A stretch of DNA of 64,000 bases. It comes from Bradyrhizobium sp. (GTDB taxonomy: Bacteria > Pseudomonadota > Alphaproteobacteria > Rhizobiales > Xanthobacteraceae). This document shows, piece by piece, positions 37,358 through 46,019 of the stretch. Below the pieces are notes generated by a model, which did no database searches, was not told the DNA's origin, and was given only the letters and a program-made list of their open reading frames with translations. The stretch's first letter is position 1; every line of letters begins with the position of its first letter. The stretch lies in contig NZ_JACRAW010000163.1 of assembly GCF_016213215.1 (NCBI RefSeq), positions 1-64,000 on the forward strand, written 5' to 3'. Made by a program: the position numbers and the translations under genes.

Positions 37358-37807
37358 CTAAGGGCGCAGGTAGAGATACCCCTGCGACTGCAGTTCGGCG
37401 ATGCGCACGACACCGCCTTTTTCCGCGCTGACGAAGCCGGGCAGCAGGTCGTTCAACGTGACGTTCTGCCCCTTCATGGTGTTGCCGCAGGCGGCAAGCT
37501 CGACGCCGTCTTTCGCGAACTGATCGACACGCTTGCCGACGTCGGGGGCGGCCCGCGCGGAATGAAACGCGCGCAGCGCGTGGCCATGGATGACGAGTGC
37601 GATGGTCACGTGCTCGGGCCCGCCCACGCCGTTGATATGGTTCTGGATGTTGCTGAGCACGAAGCTGACCTTGTCGAGGTCGTTCAGGTGGTAGACCACC
37701 TTGAGCTTGGCCGCCGAGGGCGTCTCGGCCGCAGCCTCGGCGCGGGAAAACGCGAATGTCGCGCCTAGCGCGGATATCGCGCTCCGCAGCGCGTTGCGTC
37801 GGTTCAT
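37358..37807 (-). CDS. Exported DsrE/F-like family protein
   Basis: A 149-residue protein with an N-terminal export signal MNRRNALRSAISALGATFAF ending near SRAEA; the NRR start resembles a Tat leader but is not a full SRRxFLK. The mature part is a DsrE/F (YchN-like) alpha/beta domain: KVVYHLNDLDKVSFVLSNIQNHINGVG, HVTIALVIHGHALRAF and a conserved cysteine in DGVELAACGNTMKG. Periplasmic members of this family are frequent in rhizobia and of unknown function; sulfur chemistry is possible because of the conserved Cys. I use ATG 37807; the stop is 25 bases from the convergent spoVR end. Confidence 0.85.
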   Translation of the reverse strand: MNRRNALRSAISALGATFAFSRAEAAAETPSAAKLKVVYHLNDLDKVSFVLSNIQNHINGVGGPEHVTIALVIHGHALRAFHSARAAPDVGKRVDQFAKDGVELAACGNTMKGQNVTLNDLLPGFVSAEKGGVVRIAELQSQGYLYLRP

Positions 37808-37840
37808 GGTGTGCTCTCCCGGTGTCAAAGCCAGTATCAA

Positions 37841-38446
37841 TCAGTTGCGCCTGGTCGTCGCGCGCTCCTTGCGGTTGGCTGCGAGAGAGGCGCAACGGCG
37901 CGCGTCGGTGCGATTGAGGCGGAACGTGCTGCCGGTGGGGCCGGCACCGAGGGCGAGTTGGGCTTCCTCATGCGACATGTGCCAAATGGAAATACCCTCG
38001 ACGCGAACGGTCACGGATTTGCCGTCCTTGGACAGTGCAATCTCGAGGCCGTCGCCTTCGCAACCGCCAAGATTGCAGACGAAGCGCACCTCATCGCTCT
38101 TGTCGGCAGCAAGCGTATGGCCACAATCGCCCCTGGAGCCGAATTCGCCTGACCGATGTCGGTATTCGACACCGAGTCGGAAGGAGTGGTACGGCGTATT
38201 GTCTTTCGCCTCGTGCTCAGCCTTGATTAGCAGCTTGATCGCGGCGACATGGGGACGATCTGCGAGACGGTCTGCATCGTAGTGGCGGACGAAGCAAGCA
38301 GAGGCGTTCTTGCCAGGAGCGCCGGCAAACATTCGTGCTGTGAAGGCGTCTGCCTCGGCGTTCTCGATCTCCCGGGCAAGGCAGGTGCCGCCCTGAAGCG
38401 CAACCGCCGCCATCGTGAGAAAAGCAGACAAGGTGAGGCGCTTCAT
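37841..38446 (-). CDS. Exported Cys-containing protein of unknown family, copy A
   Basis: A 201-residue protein with signal peptide (MKRLTLSAFLTMAAVALQGG...LAREI). I do not recognise the family. It is a clear paralogue of the next gene upstream (38580-39194): shared blocks are FTARMFAG-PGK, ACFVRHYDADRLA, SFRLGVEYRHR, a GDCGHTL cysteine, DEVRF-C, GLEIALSKDGKS and a C-terminal RTDARRCASL. About six cysteines remain in the mature part, suggesting disulfides in the periplasm. It ends 34 bases before the DsrE-like gene start in the same direction, so the two may be co-transcribed. Confidence 0.75.
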   Translation of the reverse strand: MKRLTLSAFLTMAAVALQGGTCLAREIENAEADAFTARMFAGAPGKNASACFVRHYDADRLADRPHVAAIKLLIKAEHEAKDNTPYHSFRLGVEYRHRSGEFGSRGDCGHTLAADKSDEVRFVCNLGGCEGDGLEIALSKDGKSVTVRVEGISIWHMSHEEAQLALGAGPTGSTFRLNRTDARRCASLAANRKERATTRRN

Positions 38447-38579
38447 GAGGTCCAGGAAAGCTTGCTGACCGGTTCCATCCGCGCCTTTGGTCGTGGGCAG
38501 GGTGGAGAAGGTTCAATGGAAGCGCGTTGGTCCCTGCACAGGCGCATGGTGCTCTCGAAGGCGTCCCGGACGCCCCCAA

Positions 38580-39194
38580 TCACTTGCGCCTGATCGCCGC
38601 GAGTTCCTTGCGGTCGGTCACCAGCGAGGCGCAGTCGCGCGTGTCGGTGCGATCGAGGCGGAAGATCTTGTCGTCGGCGCCGGCAACGAGGGCGTGTTCG
38701 GCTTCATCATCCGGTTTGTTGTTCTGCCAGATCCGGATGCTCTCGAGGCGAGCGATCGCGGACTTATCCTCCTTGGACAGCGCAATCTCGATGCCGCCGC
38801 CGTCGCAATCCACGCCGCACCCGAAGCGGACTTCATCGCTGTTATCTTGAGCGAGAACATGGCGGCACGAACCGCTGGAGTCGAAATCACCGCGTCGATG
38901 ACGGTACTTGACCCCGAGCCGGAAGGAATAGTGCAGCTTCCTGTCTTCCTGCTCGTACTCGGCCAAGGCCAGGAGCTTCATCGCGGCGACCTTCTGCTCT
39001 GGATGGCGCGCGAGGTGGTCTGCATCGTAGTGCCGGATAAAGCAGGCATAGGCTTTCTTGCCCGGATCGCCGGCAAACATCCGGGTGGTGAAGGCGTTCG
39101 CCTTGGCCTTGTCGACTTCCTGGGCGTAGCCGGCGCAGACACGGGAGGCGAGCATGGCAATCGTAAGAAGAGCAAGAAAAGTGAAGCGCTTCAT
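38580..39194 (-). CDS. Exported Cys-containing protein of unknown family, copy B
   Basis: A 204-residue exported protein (signal MKRFTFLALLTIAMLASRVC...GYAQE), paralogue of copy A. Matching blocks are FTTRMFAGDPGKKAYACFIRH, YDADHLA, YSFRLGVKYRHRRGDF, the GSCRHVL cysteine, SDEVRFGC, GGGIEIALSKEDKS and FRLDRTDTRDCASL. The frame is open 65 codons further upstream, but the signal peptide fixes the start at 39194. Copy A starts 133 bases after it. The pair looks like a tandem duplication that has diverged considerably; cysteines are better kept than the rest. Function unknown. Confidence 0.75.
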   Translation of the reverse strand: MKRFTFLALLTIAMLASRVCAGYAQEVDKAKANAFTTRMFAGDPGKKAYACFIRHYDADHLARHPEQKVAAMKLLALAEYEQEDRKLHYSFRLGVKYRHRRGDFDSSGSCRHVLAQDNSDEVRFGCGVDCDGGGIEIALSKEDKSAIARLESIRIWQNNKPDDEAEHALVAGADDKIFRLDRTDTRDCASLVTDRKELAAIRRK

Positions 39195-39449
39195 AGTCGA
39201 GAAATCGCTCTCAAGTGATAGTTGCCGGGCCCGGGTCTGCATCCGGGCTTTAGTCGTCGGGGGCGTGGAAAAGTTCACGGGGAAGATCGACTGTGCTGGT
39301 GGAACTTCAAGCTCAGACGCAAGTGACGACGCACGTCTTTGTTGTGCCGGCTTGTGCCAATCGGTATTGTGGTAGCCTGCTGACAACAAAAGGGTTAGTT
39401 GGAGGCTGACAGCTCACGTCGCCGTTTGCAAGTTTGTGGAGACCCTGCA

Positions 39450-40997
39450 ATGGGTGAAGTTCGCAGCTTCAGATCGGGGAGCCAGGGGGAGCCATCGTCG
39501 AGCAGCGGGATGCCGCGCAGGCTCGCTGCGATCATTGTCGGCGACATTGCGTCTTACAGTCGCTTGATGCAACTCGACGAAGAGGGAACGCATAACCGCG
39601 TCAAGCGGATCGAGCGCGATCTGATCGCGCCCAGCATCGCGGAGCATCACGGAAAGCTGGTCAAGACGACCGGCGATGGATTCATCGCGATCTTCGACAG
39701 CCCGGTAGAAGCCGTCCGCTGCAGCATCGTGATCCAGCAAAACCTGCTTGGTCGCAATGCGCTGCTTCCGAAGCATTCCCGGATCGAGTATCGGATCGGC
39801 GTCAATCTCGGCGACGTCATTGTCGAGGCGGACGACGTTTACGGCGACGGGGTCAATATTGCGAGTCGGATCGAGGGCATTGCCGTTCCCGGGCAAGTCT
39901 ATATTTCCGGCGCCATCTACGAACAGATCAAGCACAAGGTGGTTTGCGGCTACGAGGCGCTGGGCGAGCGCAAGGTGAAGAACATCACCGATCCGGTTAG
40001 CGTCTATCGCGTGTTGCCGGATGCCGACGCCGTTGGCAGGACGCGAAGGCGACGCGAGAACATCCTGATCTTTCTGTTGGGTCTTACACTGCTGGTGATC
40101 GCCAGCGGCGTTCTCTGGTATCTGCTCGCGCAACCGCGCAGCGGCGGGAGCGAACAGGCCGCAGCCCCGGCTGTATCTCCGGCAGCATCGCCCAAGCCGT
40201 CGCCTGCGCCGTCCGAGGCGGCGAACCAGACGGCGTCGCCGCCACAGCCTTTGCCCTCGGCGGCTCCGTCGCCGGCGGCGGTTCCGTCACCCGCTGCCGC
40301 GCCGACGCAGGCGGCTGCGCCGGTCCGCCAGCCTGAGATGGTTGCCATTCGGAGCGGCAGCTTCGCGATGGGCAGCAATGACGATCCCAGCGAGAGACCT
40401 GTTCATCAGGTCACGATCAAGGCTTTCGCGATCGGCAAATACCCGGTCACCGTCAAGGAATGGAATGAATGCGCGGCGGCAAGGGCATGCGCATTTCAAG
40501 CAACCGGCAAGGATGACGCGCCGGTGACCAACGTCAGTTGGACGGATGCGCAGCAATACGCCGCCTGGCTGGCCCGGGTCACAGGCAAGCCGTATCGCCT
40601 TCCGAGCGAGGCCGAATGGGAGTACGCGGCGCGCGGCGGAACGCAGACGAAGTATTGGTGGGGCGACAGGCTGATGCCCGGCATGGCCGCGTGCAAGGAC
40701 TGCGGCGACATCGGCGCCGAGCAACCAGCCAGGGTCGGCAGCTTCAAGCCAAACCCATTCGGGCTTCACGATATGGGCGGCGGCGTAGAGCAGTGGGTCG
40801 AGGACTGCTGGCACAAAAACTATCAGGGCGCTCCGACCGACGGCTCGGCGTGGGGGGAAGGGATTTGCGCGTCGCATGTTCTGCGGTCGGGTTCCTGGAA
40901 GAACGATGCGCTGTATGTGCGGCCGGCCAATCGCAACAGTTACGATACCAATGTTCGTTACCCGACACATGGATTCCGCGTCGCGCTCAGTCCCTGA
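39450..40997 (+). CDS. Membrane class III adenylate/guanylate cyclase with extracytoplasmic SUMF1-like domain
   Basis: A 515-residue three-part protein. Residues ~22-190 are a class III cyclase: metal aspartates D32 (IVGDIASYSR) and D76 (TTGDGFIAIF), and the transition-state Asn/Arg in DGVNIASRIEG. One membrane helix (~201-225, ILIFLLGLTLLVIASGVLWYLLA) is followed by a Pro/Ala/Ser-rich linker (~228-290) and a SUMF1/FGE-like domain (~295-514) with MVAIRSGSFAMGS, YRLPSEAEWEYAARGG and RSGSWKNDALYVRPANRN. The cysteine pair of true formylglycine-generating enzymes is absent, so it is probably a binding module, not an oxidase. cAMP or cGMP product cannot be settled by eye. I prefer ATG 39450 over TTG 39399. 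Confidence 0.85.
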   Translation: MGEVRSFRSGSQGEPSSSSGMPRRLAAIIVGDIASYSRLMQLDEEGTHNRVKRIERDLIAPSIAEHHGKLVKTTGDGFIAIFDSPVEAVRCSIVIQQNLLGRNALLPKHSRIEYRIGVNLGDVIVEADDVYGDGVNIASRIEGIAVPGQVYISGAIYEQIKHKVVCGYEALGERKVKNITDPVSVYRVLPDADAVGRTRRRRENILIFLLGLTLLVIASGVLWYLLAQPRSGGSEQAAAPAVSPAASPKPSPAPSEAANQTASPPQPLPSAAPSPAAVPSPAAAPTQAAAPVRQPEMVAIRSGSFAMGSNDDPSERPVHQVTIKAFAIGKYPVTVKEWNECAAARACAFQATGKDDAPVTNVSWTDAQQYAAWLARVTGKPYRLPSEAEWEYAARGGTQTKYWWGDRLMPGMAACKDCGDIGAEQPARVGSFKPNPFGLHDMGGGVEQWVEDCWHKNYQGAPTDGSAWGEGICASHVLRSGSWKNDALYVRPANRNSYDTNVRYPTHGFRVALSP

Positions 40998-41012
40998 GAG
41001 GCGGGGAGAAAG

Positions 41013-41435
41013 ATGATGATCCGCTGCGTCGTGCTGTCAGTGGCGCTCGCGCTGTTCTCCGGCGCGGCCTATCCGCAGGGAAGGCCCGCGCCGAAGGATG
41101 CCAGGCTGTATTTCATTACACCTTACGACGGCCAGAAGATCAGGGGCGGGTTCTGGTGCCGCTTCGGCTTGCGCAACATGGGCGTGACGCACGCCGGGGA
41201 CGATTACCAGAACAGCGGCCATCATCATTTGCTGATCAACGTGAAAGAGCCGCTCGATCCCAAGGAGCCGATCCCGCAGGACAAGTCACACCTGCATTTC
41301 GGGGCCGGTCAGACCGAGACCTATCTCGAGCTTCCTCGCGGCACGCACACCTTGCAGCTGGTGCTGGGTGACGCGAAGCACTATCCGTTCGATCCGCCGG
41401 TCGTCTCCAGGAAGATCACCATCCAGATCAGGTAG
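41013..41435 (+). CDS. Exported DUF4399 protein
   Basis: A 140-residue periplasmic protein. The signal peptide is MIRCVVLSVALALFSGAAY; the mature part has ARLYFITPYDGQKIRGGFWCRFGLRNMGV, NSGHHHLLIN, DKSHLHFGAGQTETYLELPRGTHTLQLVLGDAKHYPF, typical of DUF4399. The His-rich loops (GHHH, HLHF) look suited to metal binding, but this is inference. It starts 15 bases after the cyclase stop with GGGGAGAAAG as ribosome site, so the two are almost surely co-transcribed. Two ATG codons stand in tandem at the start; I use the first. Confidence 0.85.
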   Translation: MMIRCVVLSVALALFSGAAYPQGRPAPKDARLYFITPYDGQKIRGGFWCRFGLRNMGVTHAGDDYQNSGHHHLLINVKEPLDPKEPIPQDKSHLHFGAGQTETYLELPRGTHTLQLVLGDAKHYPFDPPVVSRKITIQIR

Positions 41436-41454
41436 AGCCTGGCTCGGACGCGAG

Positions 41455-41545
41455 GGCCTTCGCTCTTGCCGCCGGAGAAGCTGCGCGCCAACAAGGTTGC
41501 CGCTGACTGTCGCGCGATCGTCGCTCGATCAGGCGAGTCATTTGC
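41455..41545 (-). pseudogene. Possible degraded fragment of a korB-like gene
   Basis: Read on the minus strand, this intergenic stretch encodes ATLLARSFSGGKSEGP, close to ATFVARSFSGDKSQLVP of the intact korB (44964-46019), and a run of about 20 bases is identical to that gene. No start, stop or longer matching frame is present. It looks like a short remnant of a 2-oxoacid:ferredoxin oxidoreductase beta gene; a chance local similarity cannot be excluded. Confidence 0.3.
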
Positions 41546-41683
41546 ACTTGATTGTCAATTTCTTGGATGCGCTCCGTCAGGCAGGCACCAGGCAAGGCAG
41601 GATGTGCGCGAACGCCCGAAGTGGTCCATTGCCAAGTCGTCTTTCAAATGTTTAGGGTGTCCAAAGTATGGGGGCGTAAGTTT

Positions 41684-42184
41684 ATGAAGGGTTGGGGGCA
41701 TCGAGGAGGACAGAGCGCGGCTCGTGCCCTTGTTGCAAGGCGCGGGACCAAGCGAAGCCCCTTACGGCCACGCCCAACATTTGTTGCTTCATCGCTTTCC
41801 CGTCGCTTCCTGTCGAGGTTTGGGGCAGCCCTTGTTTGGTTCGCCGCGTGGGCGCTGATCGTCCAGACTTCGCTGGCGCTTTGTTCTGCGAGCGCTGCGG
41901 CAGGCGTGCTGGACGCGACTTCTCCCGCCGTCATTTGCCATACATCAAGCGACGATTCGTCGAATACCCTCGATTCGTCGAATACCGTCGATCCAATATC
42001 GAAGCAGTGCTCGAAATGCCCCCTGTGCGTTTTCGGGCGTGGCGTGACCATGCCACAAGCGCCGGTCACGGCTTTGCCGCTGCCGACTGCCGTGACCATT
42101 GCGATCGAGCGGATCGATTTCTTCTCCCCGCATCTTCATGGGCATGATCAGCCCGTTGCGCGCGGGCCGCCGACGACAGCCTAG
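41684..42184 (+). CDS. DUF2946-like exported Cys/His-containing protein
   Basis: A 166-residue protein with a basic N-terminus, a hydrophobic segment (FGAALVWFAAWALIVQTSLALCSASAAAG) and a mature part holding VICHTSSDD, repeated SSNTLD/SSNTVD and the cluster KQCSKCPLCVFG, then HLHGHDQP near the end. This resembles DUF2946 proteins, small exported Cys/His proteins often beside copper-related TonB receptors. The next gene is such a receptor. The start is uncertain; ATG 41684 lacks a good ribosome site, and GTG or TTG codons closer to the hydrophobic segment are possible. Metal handling is inference. Confidence 0.55.
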   Translation: MKGWGHRGGQSAARALVARRGTKRSPLRPRPTFVASSLSRRFLSRFGAALVWFAAWALIVQTSLALCSASAAAGVLDATSPAVICHTSSDDSSNTLDSSNTVDPISKQCSKCPLCVFGRGVTMPQAPVTALPLPTAVTIAIERIDFFSPHLHGHDQPVARGPPTTA

Positions 42185-42367
42185 ACTCTTCACGCCGGAC
42201 AGTTGAACGCGCTGCTGTCAAGCCGTGCGTCCACGCTCAGGCGTTCGCTGTTGTCGCGCCTACGAAGCAAGTTCTTCCAGGCCATTCTGTCGACGACGTT
42301 TTCGGTACGCGCCGCAACGGCGCTTGCCCTCACGCGGGTTTCCGTACCCAGGCTTCGAGGAACAGTC

Positions 42368-44875
42368 ATGCTCTCCCTAATCTTGTCCGGCCATCGCCGG
42401 TCCCTTGTCTCTAGCACCGTCCTGACGTCGCCGGCCCTGATGGCTCTCGCCATGTCGTCAGTGATGCTCACACCTCAAACGGCGCAAGCGCAGTCGCAAT
42501 CCGCCATCACCGTGCCACCGGTGACGGTGTTCGCGCCGCAACAAAAGCCCAAGCCTCGCGCGGCGGCGCGGCGCACGGTCGCGCCCCGGACAGCCGCAGT
42601 TCGAGGCAACCCCGCGCCGTTCACACCGGTGCCGCCCGACGGCCTCTCCACCCCGCTCAGCAGCACCTCGGTTCCGGCCGGAGAAATCGCCTCCAGGCGT
42701 GCAGCGACGAGCGATACGGCAGCCTTGTTTTCGGATGTGCCGGGCGTCAGCCTCTACACTGCCGGTGGCGCCTCGAGCCTGCCGGCGATCCATGGCCTTG
42801 CCGATGACCGTCTGCGGATCAAGGTCGATGGCATGGATACTATTGCCTCGTGCCCCAACCACATGAACCCGGCGCTGTCCTACATTGATCCAAGCCAGGT
42901 CGCTACGGCCAAGGTCTGGGCAGGAATTACACCCGTGAGCGTTGGCGGGGATTCGCTCGGCGGCACGATCGTTGTTACGTCACCGGACCCGCTGTTTGCA
43001 GCGCCGGGCCAGAGCCTGCTGACAAAAGGGAGTATAGGCTCGTTCTACCGCAGCAACGGTAATGTTCGCGGCGCCAATCTTTCGGCGACCATGGCGACGG
43101 AAAACTACAGCGTGTCCTATAGCGGCGCCATCGCCAGGTCCGACAACTACACGGCCGGCGGGAACTTCAAGAAGTTTCCCTTGAGCAGCTCCATTACGCC
43201 CGTGCTTCCATCAAATGAGGTCGGCTCGTCAGCCTACGAAACGCGGAACCACTTGTTGGGCCTTGCATGGAAAAAAGAGAACCACCTTGTGGAGTTCAAG
43301 GTTGGCGTGCAGGAGGTGCCCTACCAGCTGTATCCGAACCAGCGCATGGATATGCTCGGCAACACCGCATACAGCTTCAATCTGCGGTATCTTGGCAACT
43401 TTGCCTGGGGTGATCTGGAGGCTCGCGCCTATCACCAGACCGTCGATCACTACATGGATTTCGGCAAGGACAAGCTGTTTTCGTACGGCACATTGAACCC
43501 GCCGAACACGTCGGGCGGATCCTATCCGGTCCTCGGGATGCCGATGTACACCGCCAGCAAGACGACCGGCGCGTCTTCCAAGGCGGATATCAGGCTGACC
43601 TCCCGCGACGTGCTCCGCGTCGGCTTCGACCTGCAAACCTACCGTCTCGACGACTGGTGGCCGCCGGCACCGGACTGCGGCGTCGGTAACTGCATCGGCG
43701 GCATGGCGCCGCTGACTTTCTGGAACATCAACAACGGCAAGCGGGATCGGGCCGGGGTTTTCACCGAGTGGGAGACAAAGTGGAATGAAAGCTGGCTCTC
43801 ACTGCTGGGTGTCCGGTTCGAACGAGTGGACACGGATACCGGCCCGGTGGTCGGCTACAACACAAGCACCACTCCGCTGACGTTCGGATTTATGAAAAAC
43901 ATGTACGAGACGAGTTCTGTCGGCACCCGCGCCGATTTCAATGCCATGGATCGTGCTCGCAGCGACAACAATGTCGACTTGACGGCCCTTCTCCGACACA
44001 CCCCAAACTCCAACCTCGCCTTCGAACTCGGCTTGGTACAGAAGATGCGTTCGCCGAACCTCTATGAGCGCTACTCATGGTCACGCAATGTGATGGCTCT
44101 CGAAATGAACAACTTCGTCGGAGACGGCAACGGATATCTCGGAAATCCCTATCTGAAACCCGAGACGGCTCATACCGTGAGCTTCACCAGTGCGTGGCAC
44201 AGCGCCAACCGCGACACTGAAATCAGGTTTACGCCCTACTACACTCACGTACATGACTACATCGATGCCGTGCAGTGGAACCGCACCACTAACACAGCCG
44301 CTGTTCCTGCTGCCCTCAACCAGTTCGTGATCATGAAATACATGAACCAGGAGGCGCGTCTCTTCGGCTTCGACCTGTCAGGAAAGGTGCCGCTCGCCCA
44401 AACCAGCATTGGTGCCTTTGGATTGAAGGGTGTGCTCAGCTACACCAACGGCAGGAACCTCGACACCGGCGACGGCCTTTACAACATCATGCCGCTCAAC
44501 GCCAAGCTGACGCTGACTCATAAGCTGGACGGCTGGGACAATGGCATCGAGCTCGTGATGGTGAAGGACAAGTCTGACGTTTCCGCTGCACGCAACGAAC
44601 TCAGGATACCGGGCTACAGCCTGGTCAACCTGCGCGGAAACTATACGTGGCAAAAGCTGCGCATCAGCTTCGGCGTGGAGAACCTGTTCAACAGGCTCTA
44701 TTACCTGCCGCTTGGCGGCGCCTATGTCGGAGAAGGCGCAACAATGTCGTTCAACAAGGAAGCCGGGAATGTTGCGCCGGTAGGTAGCGGGACATCGGGT
44801 ACCACGACGATGTGGGGGACGGGTGTTCCCGGTCCCGGACGCTCGTTCTACCTGGGTGCTAATATGGAGTTCTGA
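42368..44875 (+). CDS. TonB-dependent receptor, OprC-like (probable copper)
   Basis: An outer-membrane receptor of 835 aa. A signal peptide (LMALAMSSVMLTPQTAQAQ) is followed by a possible TonB box (ITVPPVTVF), a Pro/Ala-rich stretch, a plug domain (DVPGVSLYTAGGASSLPAIHGLADDRLRIKVDGMD) and a 22-strand barrel ending in the aromatic SFYLGANMEF. The plug carries CPNHMNP with C162, H165 and M166; OprC/NosA copper receptors have the same Cys-x-x-x-Met segment as copper ligand. GAGGAACAG upstream supports ATG 42368; the frame is open to 42203. The DUF2946-like gene just upstream fits copper use, and copper may serve respiratory or PQQ enzymes. Confidence 0.88.
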   Translation: MLSLILSGHRRSLVSSTVLTSPALMALAMSSVMLTPQTAQAQSQSAITVPPVTVFAPQQKPKPRAAARRTVAPRTAAVRGNPAPFTPVPPDGLSTPLSSTSVPAGEIASRRAATSDTAALFSDVPGVSLYTAGGASSLPAIHGLADDRLRIKVDGMDTIASCPNHMNPALSYIDPSQVATAKVWAGITPVSVGGDSLGGTIVVTSPDPLFAAPGQSLLTKGSIGSFYRSNGNVRGANLSATMATENYSVSYSGAIARSDNYTAGGNFKKFPLSSSITPVLPSNEVGSSAYETRNHLLGLAWKKENHLVEFKVGVQEVPYQLYPNQRMDMLGNTAYSFNLRYLGNFAWGDLEARAYHQTVDHYMDFGKDKLFSYGTLNPPNTSGGSYPVLGMPMYTASKTTGASSKADIRLTSRDVLRVGFDLQTYRLDDWWPPAPDCGVGNCIGGMAPLTFWNINNGKRDRAGVFTEWETKWNESWLSLLGVRFERVDTDTGPVVGYNTSTTPLTFGFMKNMYETSSVGTRADFNAMDRARSDNNVDLTALLRHTPNSNLAFELGLVQKMRSPNLYERYSWSRNVMALEMNNFVGDGNGYLGNPYLKPETAHTVSFTSAWHSANRDTEIRFTPYYTHVHDYIDAVQWNRTTNTAAVPAALNQFVIMKYMNQEARLFGFDLSGKVPLAQTSIGAFGLKGVLSYTNGRNLDTGDGLYNIMPLNAKLTLTHKLDGWDNGIELVMVKDKSDVSAARNELRIPGYSLVNLRGNYTWQKLRISFGVENLFNRLYYLPLGGAYVGEGATMSFNKEAGNVAPVGSGTSGTTTMWGTGVPGPGRSFYLGANMEF

Positions 44876-44963
44876 GCGATACGCCGGCCGACCATCCCGC
44901 CGGAGTGCGGAGGGCTTGATAGGAGATCGCGCATAACGCGGTGAGGGTTGCGCCTGCAGCCCG

Positions 44964-46019
44964 TCACCGCAGGCCAGCGTTGAACTTGTCCAGCACGGCC
45001 GAGCCCGGGCAGAGATCGTCAGCCTCCAGCCGGTTCAGCGGCTTCTCCACGGTGTTGAGATGCTCGTGAAGGTCTTCCGCGTCCGGGTCGACGTAGAGCA
45101 GCCCGGTGACGATCTGGCCTTTGGCGGCGTGCTTCTGCAGGAAGGTCATCGCACCCACCCGGTCGTGCGGCTCGTAGTCGGCGTCGATCTTGCGCAGCGC
45201 GATCCTGCTGCCGTCGTGCTGCTCCACCACCTGGACCGTACCCGGGGCGTAATCGACGGTGATCGGCTCGCGGCCGATCAGCACGTCGAGACGGTTCACC
45301 GCGTCATTGTGCTCGCGGACATAGTCGAAACTCTTGGTCGATCCGGCGTGATTGTTGAAGGTGACGCAGGGGCTGATGACGTCGATGAAGGACGCGCCCT
45401 TGTGGCGGATGGCGGCTGCGATGAGCGGCACGAGCTGGCTCTTGTCGCCGGAGAAGCTGCGCGCCACGAACGTCGCTCCCAGCTGCAGCGCGATCGCCAC
45501 CAGGTCGATCGCATTGTCGGTGTTGGTGATGCCCTTCTTGGACTTCGAGCCGCGGTCGGCGGTCGCGGAGAACTGCCCCTTGGTCAGGCCGTAGACGCCG
45601 TTGTTTTCGACGATGTAGGTCATGTTGACGCCGCGCCGGATCGAATGCGCGAACTGTCCGAACCCGATGGAGGCGGAGTCGCCGTCGCCGGAGACGCCGA
45701 GATAGATCAGGTCGCGGTTGGCGAGATTGGCGCCGGTGAGCACCGAGGGCATGCGGCCGTGCACCGAGTTGAAGCCGTGCGAATTGCCGAGGAAGTAGTC
45801 CGGCGTCTTGGAGGAGCAGCCGATGCCGGAGATCTTGGCGACACGGTGCGGCTCGATCGAGAGCTCGTAGCAGGCCTCGATGATCGCGGCGGTGATCGAG
45901 TCGTGGCCGCAGCCGGCGCACAGCGTCGAGATCTTGCCCTCGTAGTCGCGCCGTGTGTAGCCGAGGTCGTTCTTCGGCAGGCCGGGATGATGGAATTTCG
46001 GTTTGGCGATGTAGGTCAT
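44964..46019 (-). CDS. korB: 2-oxoacid:ferredoxin oxidoreductase, beta subunit
   Basis: TPP-binding subunit of a CoA-dependent 2-oxoacid:ferredoxin oxidoreductase, probably for 2-oxoglutarate. Cluster cysteines C34, C37 (CAGCGH) and C68 (GIGCSSKTPDYF); TPP/Mg motif from GDGDSASIGFGQF (111) to NN (139-140). Length 351 aa is typical of KorB. Its ATG overlaps the korA stop (ATGA). The substrate is by family resemblance; pyruvate is less likely because pyruvate enzymes usually carry separate delta subunits. Under low oxygen it could deliver reduced ferredoxin, which in a diazotroph would serve nitrogenase. Confidence 0.93.
   Translation of the reverse strand: MTYIAKPKFHHPGLPKNDLGYTRRDYEGKISTLCAGCGHDSITAAIIEACYELSIEPHRVAKISGIGCSSKTPDYFLGNSHGFNSVHGRMPSVLTGANLANRDLIYLGVSGDGDSASIGFGQFAHSIRRGVNMTYIVENNGVYGLTKGQFSATADRGSKSKKGITNTDNAIDLVAIALQLGATFVARSFSGDKSQLVPLIAAAIRHKGASFIDVISPCVTFNNHAGSTKSFDYVREHNDAVNRLDVLIGREPITVDYAPGTVQVVEQHDGSRIALRKIDADYEPHDRVGAMTFLQKHAAKGQIVTGLLYVDPDAEDLHEHLNTVEKPLNRLEADDLCPGSAVLDKFNAGLR

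Noticed and set aside
40130..40330. Pro/Ala/Ser repeats in the cyclase gene as a possible DNA repeat array
   Set aside because: It is coding linker sequence with degenerate codons, not a nucleotide repeat.
41950..41995. Short direct repeat encoding SSNTLD/SSNTVD in the DUF2946-like gene
   Set aside because: Only two units; ordinary slippage within a linker, not an array such as CRISPR.
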